From: Microglena sp. YARC
Lineage: Eukaryota; Chlorophyta; Chlorophyceae; Chlamydomonadales; Chlamydomonadaceae
Length of the DNA: 64,000 bases
Direction: 5' to 3'
Assembly (NCBI GenBank): GCA_022414725.1
Contig: CM039465.1
Coordinates: 2,882,574 to 2,946,573 of the forward strand
Shown here in pieces: positions 21,871 to 33,140 of the stretch (its first letter is position 1; every line of letters starts with the position of its first letter). Under the pieces are notes generated by a model. That model did not search any database. It saw only the letters and a program-made list of their open reading frames with translations, and had not been told where the DNA came from. The position numbers were made by a program, and so were the translations under genes.

Positions 21871-22270
21871 GTAAGGAGCACTGTTTGGTAGATGAATTGC
21901 ATTACATTGCATTACATTGCATTACATTACTGTTCATTCTGGGCATGTATTAGGGGTCATACCCGGGTATTACGGGTAGTACCTTGTGCGTTGATTAGCA
22001 TTCTGGGCGCGTTGCCTCACAAACACCCCATGGCACGCTGTGTACTGCCTAGGTGGCATGGACAGTTAGCAGACACCGGTACTCAAGAGCCTGAGGTAAG
22101 GAGCACTGTTTGATTGATGAATTATGTTGCATTGCATCACATCGGCTGCTAGCAGCCAATAGCAGCTTGCAAATACTAGGTGGCAGGATGACAACAGGAG
22201 GAGCTGCCCCTTGTGAGTAGCAGACACAGGTACTCAAGAGCCTGAGGTAAGGAGCGCTCTTTGGTTCATG
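21775..22270. repeat. Three copies of the exon 5 end and donor
   Basis: The real end GTACTCAAGAGCCTGAG|GTAAGGAGCACT (21853-21880) is repeated at about 22080-22107 and 22230-22257 with intact GTAAGG. Each is preceded by words of the last exon part (for example GCTTGCAAATACTAGGTGGC at 22166) and followed by CATTGCATT runs. Confidence 0.92.
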
Positions 22271-22410
22271 AATTACATTGCATTGCATTGCATGACATGA
22301 CATGACATTGTGGTACATTGCATTACATGACATGATATGACATGACATTGTGTTACATTACATTACATTGCATTACATGACATGACATTGCATTGCATTA
22401 CATTACATGT
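22270..22410. repeat. Pentamer/tetramer simple repeat (CATTG/CATTA/CATGA)n
   Basis: Mixed ACATTGCATT and ACATGACATG repeats follow the third donor copy. A similar short tract lies at 21900-21930 after the real donor and another at 26785-26830. Confidence 0.9.
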
Positions 22411-22414
22411 AGGC

Positions 22415-22740
22415 TTCGGAGGTTAGGGCTAACGTCGAAAAAAAGTAGCCCTATTAGGGCTATTAGCTAAATTAGCCCTAATTGTAACAACTAATTGAGA
22501 CAAACTTAGCCAAAACAACCCCCGTTGACACACATACAAGTTAAACACATATATGCCTTTCCACTCGTACTCTCATTCTCATACATAAATGCAGGGGTCT
22601 GAGTTTAGGGATGACCGCGGACCTAATCGGCCCTAATAGGGCTATTAGCTCAATTAGCCCTAATAGTGCACAACTAATTTAGCCTAACTCAGCCAAAAAC
22701 AACCCAGAAAAACTTAGCCAAAACAACCCAGAAAAAGTGC
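22415..22740. repeat. Pair of ~150-bp direct repeats with AGCCCTATTAGGGCT palindromes
   Basis: 22425-22505 and 22605-22690 share TAGGGCTATTAGCT, AATTAGCCCTAAT and TTAGCCAAAACAACCC. The palindrome at 22450 could fold. Intronic, no ORF. Confidence 0.75.
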
Positions 22741-22966
22741 CACGTTTGTAGGCGAGTGTTGTTATGCATCCTACTGACCTTTGTGGCAATTGTGTATGAT
22801 CTGACCGTCATGAGTTCATGATGAAGTGGCTCATAACTGCGGGAGCGAACGAAGATCGCCGGATTATTATGTCAACACGTTACATTGGAGGGAAATAAGT
22901 ATGTAAGTACATAACAGAATATGGCAAAATCATGGATGGGTCTGTCCAAACTCTATGCCACAAAAA

Positions 22967-23161
22967 CTATGCTCTGCCCTCTTGGGACACAGAAAACTTG
23001 CTGCGCTGCTTTGCAATGCGTGGGCTACTCCTCAGTTCCACCTTCTCCACCCCCACCAAATCCTCCTCATCAAAGTCATCATCATCATGCAGCAGCTCAT
23101 TCAGTGCTGAAGAGGCCTTCTTATTGTCCTCAGGCAGTAGCCCCTTGCAGACAGTTGCCAT
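22967..23161 (-). CDS. Short acidic ORF, possible exon, function unknown
   Basis: From Met at 23161 the minus strand reads MATVCKGLLPEDNKKASSAL and then an acidic run LLHDDDDFDEEDLVG, ending SVSQEGRA at TAG. Codon use looks natural. It lies 300 bp downstream, on the minus strand, of the hAT-like ORF 23458-23925 and may be the end of the same gene or transposon relic. I do not recognise the product. Confidence 0.35.
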   Translation of the reverse strand: MATVCKGLLPEDNKKASSALNELLHDDDDFDEEDLVGVEKVELRSSPRIAKQRSKFSVSQEGRA

Positions 23162-23179
23162 ACGCGAATGAGAATTACT

Positions 23180-23356
23180 GTTTTTCAAATCTGAAAGTGG
23201 GTTTCTACTAGCTTTTTGGTTTTAGGCCTCCTCCAAGAACAGCGTCCATATAGCTATTTCTGGCCGCCCCGGGGCCGCGCCAGGGGGCAGCGCCTTGAGC
23301 TAGGGTGGGTGGGGAGCACCCCCTAAGAGTTTTTTTTTAGGGGGGGGGGGGGGGGG
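23180..23356. repeat. Dispersed repeat ending in a G17 tract (copy 1)
   Basis: TTTTCAAATCTGAAAG, a GCCTCCTCC/AGGACAGC-like block, a GC-rich AGCGCCTT block and then a long G run. The same order occurs at 26935-27068 (copy 2). Confidence 0.65.
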
Positions 23357-23457
23357 TCATGGAGAATCATACATTAATACATGATACATCTTAGCATTTT
23401 TACAGCACACTTGCTAGCTTTGTAAGTTGGTGGTGGAGTGATTCTCCACTGAGGAGC

Positions 23458-23925
23458 TCAAGGCCACTGCAACTGCCAGCCAGACAGCATGGACCAATGC
23501 ATGATGGGCGGTGAAGTATTCCCCAGCTGGGCCTGCACATTTGTTTGCCTTGGGTAATCTGTCATGGGTCTGCCACTGGCAAGCAGGTCATACACCACCA
23601 CTAGCTGCTTCACTGTCCCTGGGTCAAGCTTTGCCTTCTGCTCCCTCAGCAATCTCGCAGCATTAGCCTCAACAGCACCCGGTGTAAAGAACAGAGCCAG
23701 AGTTTTCTGATTTTTGATGTAGGTCACTGTTGTCTCATGACCCTTTACACCGCACATCTTGCTGTCGAAATTATAACTGCATACAGAGCATCTGATATTC
23801 CATCGACCATCTTGTTTGCCAGCACAAGAGAGCCACGGACGCCCATCAAGCCAAGGCGCCTTTAGCTTGACTGTTCCTTGGTTCTGATACCGATCCTGGT
23901 AGGCACCATAACTGTGACCTCTCAA
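23458..23925 (-). CDS. hAT-transposase-like N-terminal fragment with zinc finger
   Basis: The frame of 155 codons contains WLSCAGKQDGRWNIRCSVCS, a CxxC-bearing finger of the kind found at the N-terminus of hAT-like and ZNF862-like transposase relatives. About 60 residues later comes VVVYDLLASGRPMTDYP, resembling the family word where a helix ends in G/NRPxTDxP. The catalytic RNase-H-like domain is absent, so it is a fragment. It sits antisense in the 6.2-kb intron of the nucleotidyltransferase-TPR gene. A hAT MITE is present at 15493, but no link can be shown. The assignment rests on motif memory. Confidence 0.4.
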   Translation of the reverse strand: MRGHSYGAYQDRYQNQGTVKLKAPWLDGRPWLSCAGKQDGRWNIRCSVCSYNFDSKMCGVKGHETTVTYIKNQKTLALFFTPGAVEANAARLLREQKAKLDPGTVKQLVVVYDLLASGRPMTDYPRQTNVQAQLGNTSPPIMHWSMLSGWQLQWP

Positions 23926-23929
23926 AATC

Positions 23930-24626
23930 TTCGTCTTTTTGGGAACAGGCGATTTGTAGGTGAATCTGAAGGCTAGGCTGCATGCTTGAGAACTTCAACC
24001 ACAACAGGACGACCGAGCCATCAAGCTAGCTATTGAAGTACGGCCAGGATCAAGGTGTCGAGGACTCTAGAACCTCGAGTCGATAATTCGAGATCGAGAC
24101 GTTGAATGAGGGAAATTAGCTATAAATTGGGTCGAAGTTATTCCTGGTGTTGAGCTACACGAGGTTATTTACGTCAGGATCTAGAGATTATGGTGAGTTG
24201 GTGACCAGCCACCTAGGTATTTCCTGGATCAGAAGTACTGGGGTCTGTGTCAAATTGGGTTCTCTGTAGCGATTTGTGTCAAATTGGGTTCTTTGTAGCG
24301 ATTTGGGTCTGAGTGCAGGAATCTCAAATCGGATCTCATATAGCGATAATTTTGCCAAAACGGGGTCAAAATAGTAGGGTGCCATGGCGGGTCCCCTGGA
24401 GGTCGGCCCCGGGGTTGGGGTATGGTTCATGATGTCATCTGGGTTTGTAGTACAGTTGTCTATGATTGTTACATTTGTTGTTGAATGTTGGAAAATATTA
24501 CAAATTTGTCCACGTGGGTATGCCAAGGTGAAACGACGTGCAGCGAGATACATTTGCTAATTGCAATTGCCAGCAACTTCATCGTTTGAAGTATTTAACG
24601 TAGATTGTCATGTTATGTTTTATGTC
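23930..24626. other. No gene recognised
   Basis: Intronic sequence with a minus-strand ORF (24188-24553) that I do not recognise. It has a short direct repeat of GTGTCAAATTGGGTTCT near 24250-24300. Confidence 0.4.
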
Positions 24627-26020
24627 TATCAGCTTGGATAACACTCCGGAGAGTGGACTTAGTGTGTGCAGCACGCCAATCTATAAATGCGGAGACGAGA
24701 ATAAATATTACCGTACAGAGTGCGGTCCAAGGATTCCCCAGCATGTTGAGCTTGGCGGATAAGACGGCAGTCCTGCAGGGATAGACGCAGAGGATGTCCG
24801 CCATCGAGCAGATGCTCCCAGGAGTCGCATGACAGCGAAGGAGGCACATATGGCGGAGGGCCAGGAGCAGGGGGCTGCTCCACAGGCGGAGGCGGGGGTG
24901 GAGGGGGCTCCTGCGAAGGGCCAGCAAAGGATGCGCGGCCAGCAGCAGCAGCAGAAGCCTCTCGAGCACGAGTATTGTAGCCAGCCAGACCTCGGTCCGG
25001 AGGCAAGGTGAAAGACGCAGACTTCTGCATCAAAGACGGCCTGGCCACCTCCGGGTGGACAGGTGGAAGGGGCGCAAGCTGAGGCGCAGAGACTGGATCA
25101 GGCTTAAACTCCGGGGAAGGCGCAAGAGCAGGTGCCGACAGAGGCTCATACACAGGAGAGACGGTAGAATTGAACACTCGAGTAGCAGTGGAAGGAGTGA
25201 CTCACTGAAGTCACCACTCATAGCACTCTGCAGATCTTCATCACCATCATCAGAGTCATCAGCATAGCCATCTGCACGGCGATGACGAGCAAGTTCTTGA
25301 TAGTCGTAGTCAAAACGGGCATCAGGAGGTGGAGGCGCCCTTGCGTACTGGATAATCTGAGTGGAAGCACAGCAGAGTCGCATCAGAACGTCCTCAATCT
25401 CAGGAGAGAGACGTCGGACAGTAGCAGAAGGAGCCGTAAAGGTGGAGGATTGATTGGGGGGGGTTACTTCCACGATGGCGGAAGGACTCTCATGACCGCT
25501 AGCAGAGGCAGCTGGTGCACAGACGTCTAGCCAATCATCAAGAGGACCCGGGTCCTCCTTAGGAAGGACACGGTCGCAGCCATTGCTGATAATGACACTG
25601 CGCATCCCGCGCGTCCAAGATTCTCCATTCTTGTCGTGGAGTTTCTCAAAAATAGCGGGAGGCCCTCGCGGAAGTTGCATCGCAAAGCAGTGGTAGTAAA
25701 TGAGGGACCGTATAACCTATCAGCTTGGATAACACTCCGGAGAGTGGACTTAGTGTGTGCAGCACGCCAATCTATAAATGCGGAGACGAGAATAAATATT
25801 ACAAAAGATAGTGGAACCATAAAGGGACACCAGCGGAGGAAAGGGGGGGCGGTAGCCTGGAACCTGATCAGGGTACAGGTTAGACAGCGCGTGTCAGAAG
25901 AACCGATGACGCAGTCAACAGTAAGCTGACATAGTACTGTCAGGACCGATAGTTCTAAGGAAGTACATAAGTAGTCACCAAGTCATAAAACGCGTGAGAG
26001 CACCGCAATTCATGCTGACA
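24627..26020 (-). mobile_element. Deleted family-B copia element with 5-bp TSD
   Basis: The element begins TATCAGCTTGGATAAC and ends TTCATGCTGACA. It is flanked by ATGTC on both sides (24622-24626 and 26021-26025). A complete LTR occupies 25718-26020 (303 bp). At the other end only the first ~81 bp of the LTR remain (24627-24707) before the sequence jumps to internal DNA. The internal part holds only a gag-like ORF on the minus strand, so pol and most of one LTR are lost. It lies in the intron before exon 28095, antisense to the gene. Confidence 0.92.
24713..25680 (-). pseudogene. Gag-like ORF of the family-B element, frameshifted
   Basis: The frame from 25680 starts MQLPRGPPAIFEKLHDKNGE and continues SWTRGMRSVIISNGCD, like the N-terminus of copia gag (a target phrase of the form FxKLxGxNYxxW). 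It then becomes Pro/Ala-rich with an acidic DDSDDGDED patch. The frame breaks near 25180. The continuation is Pro-rich in the frame open at 24659-25177. A decayed relative lies at 36330-36420 in the nested element (shared CCACGATGGCGGAAGGA). Confidence 0.6.
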
Positions 26021-26025
26021 ATGTC

Positions 26026-27411
26026 TAGGCTTGGCATCCAATGGTATGTTTTACTTGTAGAACTTGTAGAACTGTGAGAGAGCCGTCATGTATACGTCAT
26101 TTATTGTACCAGGTGTGTGAATGCAGTTGAGGCGGATGCCTTCTTTCTTGGGCTGTTTCTGGTGGATGTGGAACATGTTTTCCGTTTGTCTACGATGAGA
26201 GCTTGTTAGTCAGCTGTTGTGTTGGACATGCTCCAGGTCCCTAGATTTAGTCCACAGGGCAGGAGGGAAACGACAAATGAAAACACCGCGTCTACAGTCC
26301 GCAACCCTGAGATCCGTACGCAAAGAAGTGCTCTCCGGGGCAAGCTTTCCACAGCAGGTTGGTTCCAAAAGTGCACCATTTTGCCGCAGGTACAGCAACT
26401 CCCAAGGAAGCTCAGAAGCGAAGTTGCTCTTCGACCAATGGAGTTGCTGTGCGGATATTGAACTTGCTTTCAGACTATCCAAACTGCTTTGCGACTATTG
26501 GACGTGCGAGGCTTTGCATGTCCTGGTGTTGCGACTATTCAACTTGCTTTGCGACTTTGGAAATCCACAGCACTCATATCCGTACGCGAACAAGTGCCCT
26601 CAGAGAAATTAACACGGGTCGATTCCATGCGAAAGAAGTCGGTTTAACCGTTTTTTGGGAAAGTTGAAGATGTGAAGATTTGAAAAACAGCACTATTTCG
26701 CGGAAGTATCGCATAGGTCTGTCCCCCATAGGGGGACCGACCAACTAGCGATCGCTATATATAGCGGAAAAAATAATCCCTGCATTGCATTTCATTGCAT
26801 TACATTACATCACATCGCATCACATTATATTATTTTATATTATATTATATTATATTATATTATATTATATTTGGCGAATTTGGAGTTCAGTAGGGCACCA
26901 GTATGTAGCATCATTACATTGCATCAGGGATTTGTTTTCAAATCTGAAAGAGCAAATCTCATTACTCTTTTTTGCCTCCTCCCAGGACAGCATCCCCATT
27001 CCGATTTTAGCAGGCATGTTTTTCCGGTGAGCACGGCCCGAAGCGCCTTTTTAAGGGGGGGGGGGGGAAGGTCCATTAAGAAACATGAATTTTGCACATG
27101 GATTTATACGTTACACTCGTCTGTAACAACTTAATCAAGCCTCTTAGCCACAAGTCTTGAACTATAAGATGTCAAGCTTAGGTAGGTAAGCCAGTGACAT
27201 AATCGCATAGCAATGCAAATAGACCAGGCCACACACATTCAAGTGCTTCTCTAGTAACCTGCTGATGCGTAACACTGCTATGAAAACAGAATAGCAACAT
27301 GGGTGCATTCTAGCCCCTGCTGTATCTGCCGCGCCCAGTGGCAGCACCATGTATTTGTATATATACATATACATATATCGTTTGGGGCCATATATATTTG
27401 CACCCTAGATA
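26026..27411. other. Intronic sequence: short repeats, no gene
   Basis: 26440-26580 has repeated words such as TTGCGACTATTCAACTTGC and TCCGTACGCAAAGAAGTGC. 26785-26870 has TTACATTACATC and TATTATATTA simple repeats. 26935-27068 is copy 2 of the G-tract dispersed repeat. Short ORFs here match nothing I know. Confidence 0.5.
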
Positions 27412-27451
27412 GATGTGTTGTAGAATATATCAATATATTCTACAACACATC
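27412..27451. other. Perfect 19-bp-stem hairpin
   Basis: GATGTGTTGTAGAATATAT is followed by CA and its exact reverse complement. The flanks are AT-rich and palindromic (CGATATCATATGACATATCG nearby). It may be a small cruciform-forming element or MITE core. Confidence 0.85.
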
Positions 27452-27529
27452 GTACGATATCATATGACATATCGCCCGATCATCTTGGAACCCGAACTGT
27501 TTTGAGAACCCTACTTGTATTACGAGGTG

Positions 27530-28087
<558 letters not shown>

Positions 28088-28094
28088 TGTGCAG

Positions 28095-29067
28095 GTCACC
28101 CTCATTTATGGGCGGCTCGGACCCGGACATCACAAGCCCCTCAGCAGTGAGCACCTTGTGAGCGTGAGGGGCATGTCTGTAGTGATGGAGGATCTAGCCC
28201 TTGAGTTACCGCATCTACCTGGAATGAGCGATGGAAACCATTGCATCTCTGTCACCAAAGAAGCCCAGCAGCAAGTCCGTGGCTGCGTATTTTCTTCGCC
28301 ACACTCGCCGTGCATTGGAATCAATCATAGGGGGACATGCTGCCGACTGGTTGATTGCTCATTTGGGCCAGACAAGGAGAGAACTGCGTCAGCTGCTATA
28401 ATCGTGGATGACAGCTCTGACGTAGTAGCGCCTGTTCCTGCGCTGCTCTAGGGCAGCTGTTGAAGTCCGCGGCGCCAGTTCCAGGGCTCACCTACGGGAC
28501 TGCAAGTTCAACAAGTGCAAGCAGCAGGCTGTGGTGTCGTACAATGGTGGGAAGAAGCTCGTAATGGAGGGCTGCCTGATTGAGCGCTGCGGTGACTTGA
28601 CCATCCACAGCCTGGCGCAGGTAGGGTGCGGCACCGCACATCTTCTCCGGTGTTATTTCATGGGTAACAGGAGTGATGCTGTGATGGTGCAGTGTGACGT
28701 CGGACAGAAGGCCCCAGTCCTAGTCATGAGGGAGTGCACTCTGAAAGGGAATCTGTCAGGTGTCATGTTTGGGCTTGGCGAGGGGGGAAGCAGCGGCGGT
28801 AGCGGCATCCTTGCCAACAACCAAATCTTAGACCATGCAGGCGTTGGCGTCTCCATCTGTGCTGTTGCACCCAATCTACAGGTACAGCTCCTCGACAATG
28901 TCTGCCACGGCAACGGACCCAATATTGGCCAGGGGAGGTCGGATATTTGTTTGTTTCAGGATGTGCAAGATCAGGTGGTTGTGAGGAGGCATCGTGGCAT
29001 GATCATCATTATGCCGACTTCAGCCTCTGAAGCATGTAGAATTGCACTTGGAGACTTGAGGACTTGA
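28095..29067 (+). CDS. Exon 6: parallel beta-helix domain, one frameshift
   Basis: The acceptor is CTTGTGCAG (to 28094). Phase 0 matches exon 5, giving QEPE then VTLIYGRLG. The segment reads as successive beta-helix rungs: VVMEDLALELP, VRGCVFSSPHS, CCRLVDCSFG. After 28451 in the next frame come HLRDCKFNKCKQQAVV, LVMEGCLIERC, HLLRCYFMGN, LVMRECTLKGN and VQLLDNVCHGNG. Such PbH1-type repeats occur in polysaccharide-active enzymes and in eukaryotic adaptor proteins. The frame changes between about 28429 and 28450 with no intron signature. A TAG at 28449-28451 closes the first frame, so there is an indel error or a real lesion. The last 100 nt are themselves tandemly repeated downstream, and the stop at 29067 is tentative. 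Confidence 0.75.
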
Positions 29068-29310
29068 AATTTTGAGGACTTTCAGGGCTTTCAGGGTGTG
29101 CAAGATCACGTGGTAGTGAGGATGAATAGTAGCACCATCACCGTTGTGCCGACTTCAGCCTCTAACACATGTAGCATTTCACTTGGAGACTTGAAGACTT
29201 GAGATTTTGAGGACTTTCAGTGCTTTCAGGATGTGCAAGATCAGGTGGTTGTGAGGAGGCATCGTGGCATCATTACCATTGTGCCGACTTCAGCCTCTGA
29301 CGCAATAGTC
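28950..29310. repeat. ~135-bp tandem repeat, three copies, at the gene's 3' end
   Basis: TTTCAGGATGTGCAAGATCA begins copies near 28957, 29091 (GGGTGTGCAAGATCACG variant) and 29226. Each contains GTGCCGACTTCAGCCTCT. The first lies in the coding frame of exon 6. TTTCAG|GATG resembles an acceptor. Confidence 0.9.
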
Positions 29311-29630
29311 AAAGCCGCCAAATGGTGTTAGCCCAGCTTTTCTTAATGAAAGCATCTTTGAAATCAGAACAAATTGTGTTAAACCAGCTTCTCTCTGAGA
29401 GAAGATCTTTGAAATCAGAAGGATACAGAGAAGTTTGGCTTGGCCCTTGCGCAGAGATGACACACATGTTTTTTCATAGGCCGAACAATATACGGCAGTA
29501 CAACATGAGCAGTACAACATGAGCCTGGAAAAGATGAGTGATTCCTGAGATGCTCCTATGTTTGTTTTTTTACCCTGTCCACGCGTTTGCTCCATGATCT
29601 GCAATTGTGCCCTCTTGAACTTGAACTTGA
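29311..29630. other. No gene recognised
   Basis: Short direct repeats of CTTTGAAATCAGAA and similar words near 29350-29425. I see no coding signal. It is probably 3' flanking sequence of the large gene. Confidence 0.4.
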
Positions 29631-29634
29631 ACTC

Positions 29635-30085
29635 TCACGCTGCCCTTCAGGGTACTACTAAGCGCGCGCGGCAGCGCGGTGCCGCTCGGCTTTTTTGAGC
29701 CCCTCTGCGCGTTCCGCGCAGTTTTTTCAACCCCCTGTGGGCGCAGCGCGCAGTTTTTGCGCTTTTTGCACTAAAAAGCGCTGACCAATTTGAGGTTTGT
29801 GCGCTTTAAGCGCTGACCAATTTGGCAAGAAGTAGTAACCTGCTGCCCTTTCCTAAGTTCGATCCCTCACGCCGCACTCTTCTGAAGACCCCTTTTGCTT
29901 CGCACCTGTGACCTTGCCCCTGCCCACCAGGGTACAAAGCACGCGCGGCAGCGCGATTTTGCGCACACTTTTTGAGCGTCATTGCGCGTTTCGCACAGTT
30001 TTTTCAACCCCCTGTGGGCGCAGCGCGCGTTTTTGCGTTTTTTGCACTACAAAGCGCTGACCAATTTGACAATATCTTCAATCGT
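29635..30085. repeat. Dispersed GCGCTT-type repeat (copies 2 and 3)
   Basis: Two direct copies (29655-29860 and 29935-30080) share TTTTTTCAACCCCCTGTGGG, CGCAGCGCGC and AAGCGCTGACCAATTTG. The first also carries the inverse of the ACTACTTCTTGC block of 13609. GC-rich and able to form many hairpins. Confidence 0.85.
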
Positions 30086-30324
30086 GCCCCTCCATGCCAG
30101 ACTCCTCCGGGTGCCTTCTTGCATGGTGCCCCCCTCCCCTCCCCCCCCCCCCGGCTTTGTCCTCCTAGGTTTGACCCAAATTAGAAGCGAGCATTCTTTT
30201 ATATAGCTTGTCGGGACAACGCTAGTGGTAGTACTACTCCCCCCTTCTAATGCTTTCTGAGTCTATGCCCATGATTAAATGATTTGTAACGTGTCAACTT
30301 CTCAACTCTCTCAATTCCTTGCAA

Positions 30325-30985
30325 TAATATTCGTTGCACCATACCTCCAACAGTAATAATATTCGTTGCACCATACCCCAACAGCAATAATATTCGTTGC
30401 ACCATACCTCCAACAGCAATAATATTCGTTGCACCATACCTCAAACAGCAATAATATTCGTTGCACCATACCTCCAACAGCAATAATATTCGTTGCACCA
30501 TACCTCCAACAGCAATAATATTCGTTGCACCATACCTCCAACAGCAATAATATTCGTTGCACCATACCTCCAACAGCAATAATATTCGTTGCACCATACC
30601 CCAACAGCAATAATATTCGTTGCACCATACCTCCAACAGCAATAATATTCGTTGCACCATACCTCCAACAGCAATAATATTCGTTGCACCATACCTCCAA
30701 CAGCAATAATATTCGTTGCACCATACCCCAACAGCAATAATATTCGTTGCACCATACCCCAACAGCAATAATATTCGTTGCACCATACCCCAACAGCAAT
30801 AATATTCGTTGCACCATACCCCAACAGCAATAATATTCGTTGCACCATACCCCAACAGCAATAATATTCGTTGCACCATACCCCAACAGCAATAATATTC
30901 GTTGCACCATACCCCAACAGCAATAATATTCGTTGCACCATACCCCAACAGCAATAATATTCGTTGCACCATACCCCCAACAGCA
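30325..30985. repeat. 31/32-bp minisatellite, about 21 copies
   Basis: The unit AATAATATTCGTTGCACCAT is followed by ACCTCCAACAGC (32 bp) or ACCCCAACAGC (31 bp). The 31-bp form dominates the distal half, showing directional homogenisation. Confidence 0.96.
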
Positions 30986-31054
30986 ATACGAGGGCTATAA
31001 AGTAACTGCAACGCTGGGGGAGATGGAGCCGACTAGCCGAGGGGGTCTAGGTTT

Positions 31055-31310
31055 CACCTTTACGTGCCTGCACCCTTTTAATCAAACCTGTACTTGCCTG
31101 CACCCTTTTGACCAAACCTGTACGTGCCTGCACCCTTCAACCCAAACCTGTACGTGCCTGCACCCTATGACCCAAACCTGTACGTGCCTGCGCCCTTGTA
31201 ATCAAACCTGTACGTGCCTGCACCCTTTAACCCAAACCTGTACCCTTTAAATTGAACTCGTACGTGCCTGCACCCTTTGCACAAAACCTGTACATGCTTG
31301 CAAGGGGCCC
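31055..31310. repeat. ~27-30-bp minisatellite (CCTGTACGTGCCTGCACCC)
   Basis: About eight copies with AATCAAA or AACCCAAA spacers. An inverted relative array lies at 49720-50215 and a short piece at 49127-49145, on the far side of the copia insertion. Confidence 0.92.
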
Positions 31311-31364
31311 TTAGGAAGTTTTTTTTCATATACCTACATCGGAAGTTTTTTTAAATCTGCCTTA

Positions 31365-31365
31365 C

Positions 31366-31392
<27 letters not shown>
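31365..31392. repeat. Poly-C tract (28 nt) at the copia A 5' junction
   Basis: The run abuts the LTR start TGTTATTGAC at 31393. A 23-nt C run (47987-48009) abuts the other LTR, so the target was a homopolymer and the TSD is hidden in it. Confidence 0.95.
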
Positions 31393-31396
<4 letters not shown>

Positions 31397-31618
31397 ATTG
31401 ACTGATTTATAAATCAGTCTCTGAGTCGGCATAATGCACATCGGTACCTTTCCCTCCTGGTACCGCATTGCCTGCCGCCAGGCCACAGGCTAGCTGTGGC
31501 CTGCACGTGACTGCAGTACCCTGCAGTACACATCTCTATTCTATATGATTGCGCCTGCTGCGCTTAATAGCATCTTCTCCTCTATCGAGCCTATGCCGTT
31601 GTAACAATCTTACATTCA
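31393..31618 (+). repeat. Copia A 5' LTR
   Basis: 226 bp, starts TGTTATTGACTGATTTAT and ends ACAATCTTACATTCA. A few substitutions separate it from the 3' LTR at 47761-47986, indicating a moderately old insertion. Confidence 0.95.
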
Positions 31619-32127
31619 CAGGTTATGTGCGCCATCTTTAGACGCTAACGAAGAACAGCCGCTGATTGCCGCGTTCGGATTCAGTTCCCCTCTGACTTGT
31701 CGAAGGCCCGAGTTTTAACTAAGCACCTGAACTACCTGTGCGGATCCTACTTCCCGCTGCTCCGCCTGCCGCTTCCTACCAAGAATCCTTGGATCTGCCA
31801 CTGCGTCCTACGACTGGAGCAAGCAAGAGCGACCACAAGTCACCGAAATCTATGAAGTGAGTATAGGACGACGCCCTCACCGAGACCCACACAGTGCTGT
31901 ATTGATCTCAGACGATCAATTTGTCTACGCCTCCAGCTTAACAGAAGCTTCTTTCGTCGAACATTGCCGCTTGGCAACGTTCACCCCTCCGGTAATCCGC
32001 TGGATCCCTTTGGATCGCCGATTCCCACACACACTCCCTCCCCTCTTCCCCTGCCCCGCCCTCGTAACTCTCCCTTACCCAACACTCCGACCTACAACGC
32101 CAAGACTCCTACACAGAAGACCTCACA
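31619..32127. other. Copia A 5' untranslated leader
   Basis: 509 bp between LTR and gag start, pyrimidine-rich after 32030, with short ORFs only. ATG at 32128 is the first that opens the gag frame. Confidence 0.6.
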
Positions 32128-32802
32128 ATGCAACCTCCCAGAATATTCACCGGTAACAACATCTACACCTGGCGTAGCGCCAGGCAGAATATCCTCCTTG
32201 CCCTCAAATCAGATAGGGATACCATTGCCGTTGCTTTCGACTGCCAACAAGCGGTCGTCGCTGGCGAGCCTGATGACTCTGATGGTTACCCTGCTGATGA
32301 TATTAGTTACCCTCCTGTTGCGGCTGCTGACCCAGCTGTTCCGGCTGCCCCTAGGATTGGTGCCCCCAACAGGATCTCGACCTGGAAGAATAACAAAGCC
32401 TTCAAGATCATCATAGACCATGTATCAGATGGGATACAGCAGGCCATCCATGCCCAAACAGATATGGCCACTAGAGCTTTCAGGTTTCTAGATGCCCTGT
32501 ACTCTGAGGATGGCAGCAGGCTAGAGCATACCACCCTGACAGCCATCATGGGATTACGTATGACACCTACTGAATCCCTGCAGACATACCTCTCCAGGGC
32601 GACTGACCTGTACTCCCAGATTCCCAAGGTAGCAAATCTCCACATCGTCTCCACCAGCAACTACCTGAACCTCATTGTCAAAGGCCTGAACTCCCGCTCT
32701 GAATATGATGGTTACATCAATCAGTTCAACCCTACTGCTATAACCACCTTTTCCATGCTCCAAAGTGCCCTCTTCAACTGGTGCTTAGCGAAGCAAGTTG
32801 AC
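32128..32802 (+). CDS. Copia A gag, N-terminal part (split by insertion)
   Basis: From ATG at 32128: MQPPRIFTGNNIYTWRSARQ, the usual gag opening with a target-like FxGxNxxxW phrase. Then FKIIIDHVSDGIQQAI and a UBN2-type helical core (ALYSEDG, ESLQTYLSRATDLYSQIP, LIVKGLNSRSEYDGYI). The last codon before the insertion is GAC (32800-32802), part of the TTGAC target. The protein would form the particle shell. The frame continues at 44642 with PAPSPEEAELAAAAYRT. Confidence 0.9.
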
Positions 32803-33140
32803 TATCAGCTTGAATGCACTCCAGAGAGTGGACAGAGATGCTTGCGTGAAGCAGACGCGTCAATCTATACACGAACACGAATAACGTTGCAAGCACAGGA
32901 GACCCATAAAGGGGCACCAGTGGTGAAAGGGCGGCAGCCTGGAACCTAACAGGGTACAGGCCAGACCGGTGACGCAGCCAACAGGAAGCTGTCACTGAGT
33001 CACTCAAGGATGACTCAGTCTACGGGAAGCTGTCACTACGGGAAGCTGGCACAGTACTGGCAGAGCCGATAGTTCTAAGGAAGTACATAAGTAGTCACCA
33101 AGTCATAAAACGCGTGAGAGCACTGCAATTCATGCTGACA
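32803..33140 (-). repeat. Family-B LTR (3' LTR of nested element)
   Basis: 338 bp with the ends given for the element. Its minus-strand start matches the palindrome arms at 2486-2923 and the LTR at 25718-26020. Confidence 0.93.

Noticed and set aside
30247..31011. Minus-strand ORFs of 181-254 codons (YGATNIIAVG units)
   Set aside because: By-products of the 31/32-bp minisatellite in several frames.
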